From Deltaproteobacteria bacterium (GTDB taxonomy: Bacteria; Desulfobacterota; Syntrophia; Syntrophales; Smithellaceae): a DNA stretch of 7,793 nt. Made by a program: the position numbers and the translations under genes. The DNA lies in contig SBEK01000186.1 of NCBI GenBank assembly GCA_009668925.1, positions 1 to 7,793 of the forward strand, written 5' to 3'. Under the pieces are notes generated by a model. That model ran no database searches. It was not told where the DNA came from and was given only the letters and a program-made list of their open reading frames with translations. Shown here piece by piece: positions 1 to 5,998 of this stretch. Every line of letters starts with the position of its first letter. Within the stretch, counting starts at the first letter, position 1.

Positions 1-309
1 CCGCTTCGCTCTGCGGGATAAGTTCGACTAACAAATTTCAGTGCGCTTCGCTTCTCCTATTTGAGGAACTAACCCCGCGCCGCTTCGCTCTGCGGGATAA
101 GTTCGACTAACAAATTTCAGTGCGCTTCGCTTCTCCTATTTGAGGAACTAACCCCGCGCCGCTTCGCTCTGCGGGATAAGTTCGACTAACAAATTTCAGT
201 GCGCTTCGCTTCTCCTATTTGAGGAACTAACCCCGCGCCGCTTCGCTCTGCGGGATAAGTTCGACTAACAAATTTCAGTGCGCTTCGCTTCTGAAATTTG
301 AGTCGAACT
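1..309. repeat. Tandem array of a 79-bp unit, at least 3.9 copies, running off the left edge
   Basis: Copies start at 1, 80, 159 and 238, so the period is exactly 79 bp. The first three copies appear identical. The fourth matches for about 55 bp and then changes (from about 293) into a sequence that completes a long hairpin. Read on the minus strand, each unit splits into two diverged halves of 38 and 41 bp. Both halves begin GTTAGT and contain the core GCGAAGCG. In one half the core lies between CCCGC and GCGGG arms. In the other it lies between partly complementary AT-rich arms. The array carries no convincing reading frame. Its true length is unknown because it continues past position 1. 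It resembles REP/REPIN-type palindromic repeats in layout, but that is inference and no family is recognised. Confidence 0.93.
258..309. repeat. Long inverted repeat (hairpin) closing the tandem array
   Basis: The arms are 258-278 and 291-309. They pair over 19 bp, interrupted only by a two-base AA bulge at 267-268, and enclose a 12-base loop (279-290). The left arm begins AGTTCGACT and the right arm ends AGTCGAACT. The left arm is part of the common 79-bp unit, whereas the right arm occurs only in this last copy. In the other copies the corresponding segment pairs only partly with the left arm. The hairpin directly abuts the nine-base A run that forms the T tract of the minus-strand terminator. 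It may be the intact boundary copy of the repeat or an additional stabilising structure; its role is not known. Confidence 0.8.
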
Positions 310-342
310 AAAAAAAAATGCACCTTTTAAGGGTGCATTTTC
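310..342 (-). terminator. Rho-independent terminator of the tRNA/rpoD transcript
   Basis: A 10-bp stem is formed by 315-324 (AAAATGCACC) and 332-341 (GGTGCATTTT) around a 7-base loop. Read on the minus strand, the stem runs into nine consecutive T (complement of 310-318), which is the classic intrinsic terminator arrangement. It lies 155 bp beyond the tRNA 3' end, so it is the natural end of a transcript covering rpoD and the tRNA. On the plus strand the same stem is followed by only TTTT at 338-341, so it could also stop a converging transcript from the left, more weakly. Confidence 0.85.
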
Positions 343-371
343 AGATAACCTGATCGTAACTTACGTTCTGT

Positions 372-407
372 GCCGTGACATGACGGTTGGAACCGTCTTC
401 TCACGGC
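372..407. repeat. 36-bp imperfect palindrome of unknown role
   Basis: The outer arms GCCGTGA (372-378) and TCACGGC (401-407) pair over 7 bp. The inner arms GACGGTT (382-388) and AACCGTC (391-397) are also complementary and are centred on GG at 389-390. Three unpaired bases on each side (379-381 and 398-400) separate the two stems. No T tract follows on either strand, so it is not an ordinary intrinsic terminator. It sits between the tRNA 3' end and the terminator, within the expected transcript. It could be an RNA-processing structure, a protein-binding operator or a remnant of a mobile palindromic element; the sequence does not decide among these. Confidence 0.7.
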
Positions 408-496
408 CATGGCGTCAACGGCAGCGTCGCAACAACTCCTTGCTTGTGAAAATCGCTTTTTTCCGTCCATCTCTAAAATTCCGTTACTGCAAAATT

Positions 497-572
497 TGGT
501 GGGCCCACCTGGGATCGAACCAGGGACCTACCGGTTATGAGCCGGTGGCTCTACCAATTGAGCTATAGGCCC
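497..572 (-). tRNA. tRNA with CAU anticodon, probably tRNA-Ile2 (lysidine type), possibly elongator tRNA-Met
   Basis: The minus strand folds into a complete 76-nt cloverleaf. It has a 7-bp acceptor stem (GGGCCTA with TGGGCCC, including one G-U pair), D stem GCTC/GAGC, anticodon stem ACCGG/CCGGT with loop CTCATAA, T stem CCTGG/CCAGG with loop TTCGATC, discriminator A and an encoded CCA (497-499). The anticodon CAT lies at 537-539. A CAU anticodon is shared by initiator Met, elongator Met and the Ile2 species whose C34 TilS converts to lysidine. The acceptor has C4-G69 and C5-G68 and the loop is CTCATAA, both of which resemble Ile2 of E. coli and B. subtilis more than elongator Met. The first pair is G1-C72, which argues against an initiator tRNA. 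The Ile2 assignment is inference. The gene lies 153 bp downstream of the rpoD stop and is transcribed in the same direction. Confidence 0.95.
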
Positions 573-696
573 GCCCTTATTCACTTCATCGTGGCTTCTT
601 CTACTTCGGCCGCCCGTGCGGCGACGGCAACCAGGCCATTTCACCGTCGACAAATCCAGAATCTGTGCGGATCAAACCGGCATCGAAGTTCGATCA

Positions 697-723
697 GATA
701 TACCCAATTCCGACGCTTGTCAA
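697..723 (-). promoter_or_regulatory. Candidate sigma-70-type promoter for the tRNA
   Basis: On the minus strand a perfect TTGACA (718-723) lies just past the rpoD stop codon. It is followed after 15 bp by TATATC (697-702), a 4-of-6 match to TATAAT. The spacing is two bases shorter than optimal. Initiation would fall near 690, giving a leader of about 115-120 nt ahead of the mature tRNA 5' end at 572. The perfect -35 hexamer is the main support. Read-through from rpoD is an alternative source of tRNA transcripts. Confidence 0.45.
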
Positions 724-725
724 TA

Positions 726-2474
726 CTATTTTGCCGCGCGCTTCCTGGATAAACTCTTTGTTTTCTTTAACGGCTCTTCTTCGACCGGCTCCGGTTCTTC
801 GTTGTCCGATTCCACAAGATCCACCGGCGCATTTTCCTCCGGACCAACGGCACCGAGGCGGTCGCTGATTCCAAAACGCATTCGCAGAACCTTCTCCTCA
901 CGCGGCGTAAGGGTGGCCAGGATTTTGCGCGTCTGATCCGCCAGATCCATGCTGATCGTGGCTTCTGACGGCGACATGATCTTCTTGTCTTCGATAAAAT
1001 CACCCAGGTGGCTGTCTTCTTCCTCTCCGATCGGCGTTTCCAGGGAGATGGGCTCCTTGGCAATCTTAAGCACCTTGCGCACCTTCTCCAGCGGGTATTC
1101 CATCTTATTGGCGATTTCCTCCGGGGTCGGTTCGCGGCCCAGCTCCTGCACCAGATAGCGCGACGTCCGGATCAATTTATTGATGGTTTCAATCATATGG
1201 ACGGGAATCCGGATGGTCCGCGCCTGATCGGCGATAGCGCGCGTGATGGCCTGACGGATCCACCACGTTGCATAGGTGGAAAATTTATAGCCGCGCTGGT
1301 ACTCAAACTTATCCACGGCCTTCATCAGTCCGATGTTGCCTTCCTGAATCAGATCCAGAAACTGCAGACCGCGGTTGGTATATTTTTTGGCAATGCTGAC
1401 CACCAGACGAAGATTGGCTTCCACGAGCTTTCGCTTGGCGATCTCCGCCTTGGCTTCGCCTTCCTCGATCGACTCGACAACATTCTTTAAGGTGGCTGTC
1501 GGGATGCCGACCTCCTTCGAAATGTGCTTGATGCGCTTTTGCGCTTCCGAGATGGCGTCATGGCTCCGGTGCAGCCAATCGATGGAAACCTTCGCTTCCT
1601 TCGCCGCCTGCTTCTCGTCGGCCTTGGACTTCTTCATTTTGGACCAGGCCTTTTCCATCAGCGTCAGCGTTAAACCCGATTCCTTCTTGAACTGGTTGAT
1701 CACGCGTTCGGACCGTTCAATCTCATCCGTAAAGAACCTCAGCCGCGCAATGAACCGGTGCATCTGCTTTTTGCTGAAGCGGATTTTGCGGCAAAGCGTG
1801 ATAATATTCTTTGTATTCTTTTCCAGCTCCGCGGTCAGTGTCTCCCGCTGCTTGGGTTTCATGGTTTTGGATTTAAGTTTTTCCCTCAGGACCTCATTGC
1901 GTTCGTTAAAAAGCCTGATCCGGCCGATCAATCGGAGCACGCGGTCCTTGTGTTCATCCTCCTCCATGAACCCTTCTTCATCTTCGATATTGTCCACCAC
2001 ATTCTTGACGCGAATATCACCGGACACCAGCTTCTCGCCGATGCTCAGCACTTCAGCAATGGAAACGGTCAGGCTGAAAATCGCCCACATGGTTTCCCGG
2101 GCGCCTTCTTCAATCTTCTTGGCGATCTCCACCTCGCCTTCGCGGCTCAAAAGGGATACGAGGCCCATTTCGCGTAAATACATCTTGACCGGATCACCGG
2201 TCTTGCCCGCGCCGGGCACCAGCGTCAGGGCCTCCACGAATTTTGACGGCAAGACGTCCTCAACCGGCTTTTTAACCACCAGCTTCTCTCCCTGTTCGGT
2301 GTCAATAATATCGATATTCTTCTCACCGAACAGCATGATGATATCATCGATCTGGTCCGAAGAATTGACATCGGGCGGCAACATGTCATTGACATCGTCA
2401 TAGGTTAAAAAGCCTTTTTCCGCTCCCAGCGAAAGTAATTTTTTAAATTCATCGGATGGTATTTCTTTAGCCAT
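726..2474 (-). CDS. rpoD: RNA polymerase primary sigma factor RpoD, lacking region 4.2
   Basis: This is the primary (sigma-70/RpoD) sigma factor, which directs core RNA polymerase to promoters. I chose the ATG at 2474 ([10 protein letters not shown]) because GGGGGA lies six bases upstream; an in-frame ATG at 2495 has no ribosome site. The product is 582 residues. Region 1.1 is at about 4-75, region 1.2 at about 93-125 ([11 protein letters not shown]), and a charged non-conserved region at about 126-340. Region 2 is at about 343-415, with [20 protein letters not shown] and the melting and -10 recognition segment [18 protein letters not shown]. Region 3 is at about 423-490. Region 4.1 ends at [15 protein letters not shown] (residue 536). 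After that the expected TLEEVG...[22 protein letters not shown] helix-turn-helix is absent. A 46-residue tail, acidic ([12 protein letters not shown]) then basic (ending SRKRAAK), replaces it. No frame downstream encodes region 4.2. The gene follows dnaG by 26 bp, the usual macromolecular synthesis order. Identity is certain; whether it works as a normal housekeeping sigma factor is doubtful. Confidence 0.96.
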   Translation of the reverse strand: MAKEIPSDEFKKLLSLGAEKGFLTYDDVNDMLPPDVNSSDQIDDIIMLFGEKNIDIIDTEQGEKLVVKKPVEDVLPSKFVEALTLVPGAGKTGDPVKMYLREMGLVSLLSREGEVEIAKKIEEGARETMWAIFSLTVSIAEVLSIGEKLVSGDIRVKNVVDNIEDEEGFMEEDEHKDRVLRLIGRIRLFNERNEVLREKLKSKTMKPKQRETLTAELEKNTKNIITLCRKIRFSKKQMHRFIARLRFFTDEIERSERVINQFKKESGLTLTLMEKAWSKMKKSKADEKQAAKEAKVSIDWLHRSHDAISEAQKRIKHISKEVGIPTATLKNVVESIEEGEAKAEIAKRKLVEANLRLVVSIAKKYTNRGLQFLDLIQEGNIGLMKAVDKFEYQRGYKFSTYATWWIRQAITRAIADQARTIRIPVHMIETINKLIRTSRYLVQELGREPTPEEIANKMEYPLEKVRKVLKIAKEPISLETPIGEEEDSHLGDFIEDKKIMSPSEATISMDLADQTRKILATLTPREEKVLRMRFGISDRLGAVGPEENAPVDLVESDNEEPEPVEEEPLKKTKSLSRKRAAK

Positions 2475-2500
2475 CGGGCATCCCCCAAATTTCATTATTT

Positions 2501-4264
2501 TTAATGTAATTCTTTTTCTTTTCTCAACAAATCCTGTTTTTCATAAGTCAGTTTGTGAGTCAGTTCTCCATCGCCGTTTTCTTCCGCTTGCCTCAACCTC
2601 AGCTGAATCAGACGCTTTTGTTCCTTGTACCACTTTTCTTTGATTCTCCGGATATTATCGGAAAAATTGCGTTCCACCATATTATCATCGGTTGACGGCG
2701 CCTCAATACTTAATTTATAAATCATTTCCCGCAGCGGCTTGTCTTCAGCGGACGACAAAATAACATTAATGTCAATATATCCGAGCAGTTTGTAAGTCTG
2801 CGCGATTTTTTCTCCCAGATCTTTAAGCCGGGGCTCCATAAAGAAGTCCCATATTTTTTCATCTTCCATCTGGAAAGCTTTCTCGGGATATTCCAGAATA
2901 AGCCGTATCAGATTCAGTTCCAGAGGATTCAAACCCGGCCGAACACCCTGTTTCGGCTTAACCGACGCGGGTTTCTGCCCGATTTCTTTGTGATGAATTT
3001 CCCTTTTCAACAACGCCTGGTCGATGCCCAGTCTTTCCGCAATCCGCTTGATGAAAAGGTTTTTTTCTATTTCATCATTGATTTTGTTCACGAATTCCAT
3101 GGCCGTCTTCACCAGGTCACGGTTTTCTTCAAAAGTCTTTCCATCCCCCAGAACGTTATCAATATAGTAATCGCTGATGGACGGCGCAACCGCGATCAAT
3201 TCCTCAAGTTTTTCCCGGCCGAATTTCTTGACAAAGTCATCCGGATCGTCTCCCCCGGGAAGAATTAAAGCCCGGGCGCGCATATTCGCGCCGAGGAACA
3301 GCTCCAGGGAACGATCCAGCGCTTTTCGTCCGGCCGCATCGGGATCGAACAGCGCCACAACATCCTGAGTATACCGCCTGAGGAGCTCCAGGTGGTCGCG
3401 CGTCAGCGCCGTGCCAAGGGTCGCCACGACGTTCCGCACACCGGCATTCCAGAGGGATATGACATCAAAATATCCCTCGACAATCAGGCAAAATCCTTTC
3501 TCGCGAATGGATTCTTTCGCTTTCTGCAGCCCGTAAAGGTTTTTGCCTTTGATATAAACCGGCGATTCCGGCGAGTTTAAGTACTTCGGTTCGCCTTCTC
3601 CCAGAATCCGGCCGCCAAAGGCAATGATTTCTCCAAAGATATTTTCTATCGGAAACATCAACCGCCCGCGAAAGCGATCGTAATAGCTTCCCTCTTTGCC
3701 GGCGATGACAAGCCCCGCCTGTTCCGCCAGCGTAAGCGATAATCCGCTCTTTTCCAGATCATCGGCCAGCGATCGCCATGTGTCCGGCACAAACCCCAGA
3801 CGGAATTGCCGGACGGTCTCTTCGGTCACCGCCCTCTTCTGCACGTAATCACGGGCGGTTCTTCCGGCCCCGGACGCCAGAATCCGCGCATAGTGCTGCG
3901 CCGCTCTCAAATTCAGACTGACGATCTCGTCATGCAGACTTTCTTTTTCCCGGCCTTCTCTGCTCAGGGTCCGCACGGGCAGGATAACGCCTGTTTTTTC
4001 CGCGAGATGTTTGATCGCTTCGGGGAAACTTTTATTGGCAATCTTCATCAACAGGGTAATGACGTTTCCCCCCTCTCCGCAACCGAAGCAATAAAAAATT
4101 TGTTTCTCACGGTTGACGGTGAAGGACGGCGTCTTCTCCTGATGAAACGGGCAGAGGCCCAGATAATTCCTGCCCGCCTTTTTTAAAGTCAGGTATTCGG
4201 AGGCAAGCTCGACAATGTCCACCCTGCTTTTAATTTCTTCAATCTTACTGTCATCGAAACGCAC
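2501..4264 (-). CDS. dnaG: DNA primase DnaG
   Basis: DnaG synthesises the RNA primers for replication and works with the DnaB helicase at the fork. From the GTG at 4264 the product is 587 residues, a normal length. The N-terminal CHC2 zinc domain has ligands C38, H41, C59 and C62 (CPFH...CFGC). The catalytic TOPRIM core shows VEGYFD (E263) and FDPDAAG (D307, D309), almost at the E. coli positions; the usual DGD is DPD here, which keeps both acidic residues. [10 protein letters not shown] follows at about 335-344. The C-terminal third (from about [17 protein letters not shown]) is the helical DnaB-interacting domain. I chose GTG because AAGG lies nine bases upstream and the protein then begins [11 protein letters not shown] as in the family. 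An upstream in-frame TTG at 4288 would add eight residues but has no ribosome site. The gene sits between yqeY and rpoD, its classical place. Confidence 0.96.
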   Translation of the reverse strand: MRFDDSKIEEIKSRVDIVELASEYLTLKKAGRNYLGLCPFHQEKTPSFTVNREKQIFYCFGCGEGGNVITLLMKIANKSFPEAIKHLAEKTGVILPVRTLSREGREKESLHDEIVSLNLRAAQHYARILASGAGRTARDYVQKRAVTEETVRQFRLGFVPDTWRSLADDLEKSGLSLTLAEQAGLVIAGKEGSYYDRFRGRLMFPIENIFGEIIAFGGRILGEGEPKYLNSPESPVYIKGKNLYGLQKAKESIREKGFCLIVEGYFDVISLWNAGVRNVVATLGTALTRDHLELLRRYTQDVVALFDPDAAGRKALDRSLELFLGANMRARALILPGGDDPDDFVKKFGREKLEELIAVAPSISDYYIDNVLGDGKTFEENRDLVKTAMEFVNKINDEIEKNLFIKRIAERLGIDQALLKREIHHKEIGQKPASVKPKQGVRPGLNPLELNLIRLILEYPEKAFQMEDEKIWDFFMEPRLKDLGEKIAQTYKLLGYIDINVILSSAEDKPLREMIYKLSIEAPSTDDNMVERNFSDNIRRIKEKWYKEQKRLIQLRLRQAEENGDGELTHKLTYEKQDLLRKEKELH

Positions 4265-4317
4265 GAATGATGGCCTTGCCTGATTCAAGATAATTCAACG
4301 CTTAGGGAATAAAGCCC

Positions 4318-4764
4318 TTATTGTGACAACAGCGCCTTTACCTTTTCACCGGCGGCCTTTCCATCCGCCTTACCGGTGATCTGCGGCATCAGCACTTTCA
4401 TGACCTTCCCCATATCCTTGACGGAAACGGCGCCTACTTCAGCGATCGCTTTCCTGATGATCCCTTCCACATCTTCATCGGACATCTGCTGAGGCATAAA
4501 TTCCTGAAGAATCTTCAGTTCCGCTTCTTCCTTTTCCACCAGATCATTCCTGCCGCCTTTGGCGAACTGTTCGATGGAGTCCTTTCTCTGCTTGACGAGT
4601 CCGGACAGGATCTGCATGGTTTCCGTTTCACTGAGCGGCCGCATCAGATCAATTTCCTTGTTATGCAGAGCGGTTTTCAGCATGCGGATGGCCGACAGCC
4701 TGATCTTGTCTTTGGCTTTGGCCGCCGTCACCATTTGTTCATTGATCATTGTATTGATATCCAT
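4318..4764 (-). CDS. yqeY: GatB/YqeY domain-containing protein
   Basis: A 148-residue protein of the YqeY family, a full-length match in size. The family is related to the tail domain of the GatB subunit of the tRNA-dependent amidotransferase, which contacts tRNA; the role of the free-standing protein is not established. Typical family features are visible: the helical N-terminal half (RLSAIRMLKTALHNKEI, then LVKQRKDSIEQFAKGGR and the EEAELKILQEFMPQQMS segment), and the small C-terminal domain with KDMGKVMKVLMPQITGKADG. The ATG at 4764 is preferred because GGAGG lies seven bases upstream (4772-4776). An ATG at 4785 overlaps the preceding gene and lacks a site. The gene is 14 bp downstream of the HIT gene and about 53 bp upstream of dnaG. 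yqeY-dnaG-rpoD is a common bacterial arrangement, usually with rpsU ahead of yqeY; rpsU is not here. Confidence 0.93.
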   Translation of the reverse strand: MDINTMINEQMVTAAKAKDKIRLSAIRMLKTALHNKEIDLMRPLSETETMQILSGLVKQRKDSIEQFAKGGRNDLVEKEEAELKILQEFMPQQMSDEDVEGIIRKAIAEVGAVSVKDMGKVMKVLMPQITGKADGKAAGEKVKALLSQ

Positions 4765-4778
4765 AATCTTACCTCCAG

Positions 4779-5120
4779 TCAGCACATGCGCTCGGACAGG
4801 CGTTTACCGCCGATCAGATGCATATGCAGATGATATACGAGCTGCGTTCCGTCGGCCTTGACGTTGGCGACCAGCCTAAATCCGCTCTCGTCGACATTCT
4901 TAATCTTGGCCACGGCCTGCACGCCGGCCATAAGTTGTCGGGACAGATCCGATCGAGCGGTGTCGACGTCCATCAGCGTCGGAATGTGCTCTTTGGGAAT
5001 AATCACCACATGCACGGGGGCGGCCGGTTGAATGTCGTCAAAGGCCAGCACGGCATCGTCCTCGTAGACTTTCGTACAGGGGATCTCCCCTTTCACAATT
5101 TTGCAGAATATACAATCCAT
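4779..5120 (-). CDS. hinT: HIT-family (HinT-like) purine nucleoside phosphoramidate hydrolase
   Basis: A 113-residue histidine-triad protein. HinT enzymes are small cytosolic dimers that hydrolyse purine nucleoside phosphoramidates such as AMP-lysine adducts. The family signature is clear: MDCIFCKIVKGEIP at the N terminus, the nucleotide-pocket segment AFDDIQPAAPVHVVIIPKEH, and the triad HLHMH at 97-101, with H99 in the nucleophile position, followed by LIGG. The ATG at 5120 is supported by AAGGGAG six bases upstream (5127-5133); longer in-frame extensions lack a site and read into hisA. The gene is 22 bp downstream of hisA and 14 bp upstream of yqeY, so it is very probably cotranscribed with both. 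Placement of a HIT gene at the end of a his cluster is familiar in deltaproteobacteria (recalled, not checked). The physiological substrate cannot be read from the sequence. Confidence 0.94.
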   Translation of the reverse strand: MDCIFCKIVKGEIPCTKVYEDDAVLAFDDIQPAAPVHVVIIPKEHIPTLMDVDTARSDLSRQLMAGVQAVAKIKNVDESGFRLVANVKADGTQLVYHLHMHLIGGKRLSERMC

Positions 5121-5142
5121 CGTCGTCTCCCTTCCCGCTATC

Positions 5143-5874
5143 TCAGGCGACCTCGCGCGTCTTCGCGACGGCGTCTTCCAGATCGATCGCTCCCGTGTAA
5201 AGCGCGCGCCCGACAATCACGCCGAAAAATGAGCAGTCCCGGACGGCGAGCAACCGGTCGATATCGGCAAGCGTTCCCACGCCGCCGGAGGCGATCACCG
5301 GTATGGAGACCGCCTTGGCGAGCGCCCGCGTCTGCTCCACGTTCACGCCGGTTTCCATGCCGTCGCGGTGGATATCCGTGTAGATAATCGCCCCGATTCC
5401 GCTATTTTCATAGCGCGCGGCGAGCTCGACCGCGTTTTGGCCGGTCTTTTCGGTCCAGCCCCGGACAGCGACCTCGCCGCCCAGCGCATCGATTCCCAGA
5501 ATGATTTTTCCCGGATGGCTCCGGGCGGCCGTTCGGACGAAATCCCCGTCCTGAATCGCCGCGGTCCCCAGGATGACGCTCCCCACGCCATTTTGCAGAT
5601 AATAATTAACCGTGTCCATGCTGCGAATCCCGCCACCGACTTCAATCGGTACGGAAACCGATCTGGCGATCTCCAGAATAACGGAGTCGTTTTGCGGCAC
5701 ACCGGCAACCGAACCGTCCAAATCAACAATATGAATTCGCTCGGCGCCTTTCGCCGCCCAGAGGCGGGCCATGTCCACGGGGTTCTCGGCATAGACCGTG
5801 ACACGGTTGAAATCGCCCTGGGCCAGGCGGACGCATCGACCGCCTTTTATGTCAACCGCCGGGATAATCAGCAA
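5143..5874 (-). CDS. hisA: Phosphoribosylformimino-5-aminoimidazole carboxamide ribotide isomerase HisA
   Basis: HisA isomerises ProFAR to PRFAR, the fourth step of histidine synthesis, in the cytosol. The product is 243 residues, the usual size of this (beta/alpha)8 barrel. The N-terminal catalytic aspartate is D8 (IPAVDIKGG) and the second is D129 (GIDALGGEVAVRGW). The phosphate-binding motifs are present in both halves (EVGGGIRS near 78 and VIASGGVG in the second half), as is YTDIHRDGM. The start codon is TTG at 5874. A strong AAGGAG seven bases upstream (5882-5887) and the family-typical start MLIIPAVDIKGG settle it. A gap of about 124 bp separates it from the secreted-protein gene upstream; I see no convincing promoter or terminator there. 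hisF, normally next to hisA, is not downstream; a HIT gene follows instead. Confidence 0.96.
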   Translation of the reverse strand: MLIIPAVDIKGGRCVRLAQGDFNRVTVYAENPVDMARLWAAKGAERIHIVDLDGSVAGVPQNDSVILEIARSVSVPIEVGGGIRSMDTVNYYLQNGVGSVILGTAAIQDGDFVRTAARSHPGKIILGIDALGGEVAVRGWTEKTGQNAVELAARYENSGIGAIIYTDIHRDGMETGVNVEQTRALAKAVSIPVIASGGVGTLADIDRLLAVRDCSFFGVIVGRALYTGAIDLEDAVAKTREVA

Positions 5875-5998
5875 CTTAAAACTCCTTCAGAGAAAAGTAA
5901 TTCAGAATACCAACTCGAGATACTCTGCCAGGGAAACAATGCTCGGTTCACGGGAGGTCTCCGGACAAGGCACCCGACGAACTCGCTATGGGGATCCG

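Larger units (their letters stand above)
1..496. other. Region without a protein gene, left of the tRNA
   Basis: These 496 bases hold the 79-bp tandem array (1-309), an intrinsic terminator (310-342) and a 36-bp imperfect palindrome (372-407). Short open frames exist here but lack a credible start with a ribosome site or any recognisable sequence. The longest plus-strand frame (380-568) simply reads across the antisense of the tRNA gene. On the minus strand a 27-codon frame starting ATGGCC near 409 is not supported by a well-placed Shine-Dalgarno. From 408 to 496 I see nothing further beyond the 3' flank of the tRNA. Confidence 0.7.

Noticed and set aside
1..309. CRISPR array
   Set aside because: The whole 79-bp unit is repeated with no unique spacers between repeats, so it is a plain tandem repeat.
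343..409. Minus-strand 27-codon frame starting ATGGCCGTG
   Set aside because: The nearest AAGGAG is more than 20 bases upstream, the frame runs through the palindrome into the terminator, and no homology is recognisable.
380..568. Plus-strand frame of 62 codons ending HLGSNQGPTGYEPVALPIEL
   Set aside because: Its C-terminal half is the antisense translation of the tRNA gene, a well-known false protein pattern.
609..622. Short hairpin GCCGC-CCGT-GCGGC between rpoD and the tRNA as a terminator
   Set aside because: It has only a 5-bp stem and no T tract on either strand.
574..866. A frameshift in rpoD hiding region 4.2 in another frame
   Set aside because: All three minus-strand frames after the MRFGI codon were translated by eye. 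None resembles [16 protein letters not shown] or LRHPSR, and the alternative frames hit stops without family-like sequence.
1375..2403. Long plus-strand open frame of 342 codons antisense to rpoD
   Set aside because: It is Ser/Thr/Phe-rich, lacks a recognisable domain or ribosome site, and lies wholly opposite conserved rpoD coding sequence. It is a shadow of the reading frame.
4289..4317. Terminator between yqeY and dnaG (AGGG with CCCT near the yqeY stop)
   Set aside because: The stem is only about 4 bp and has no T tract.
5875..5998. Promoter or attenuator upstream of hisA
   Set aside because: No hexamer pair with acceptable spacing, no run of histidine codons and no terminator hairpin could be made out. 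Only the AAGGAG ribosome site is clear.
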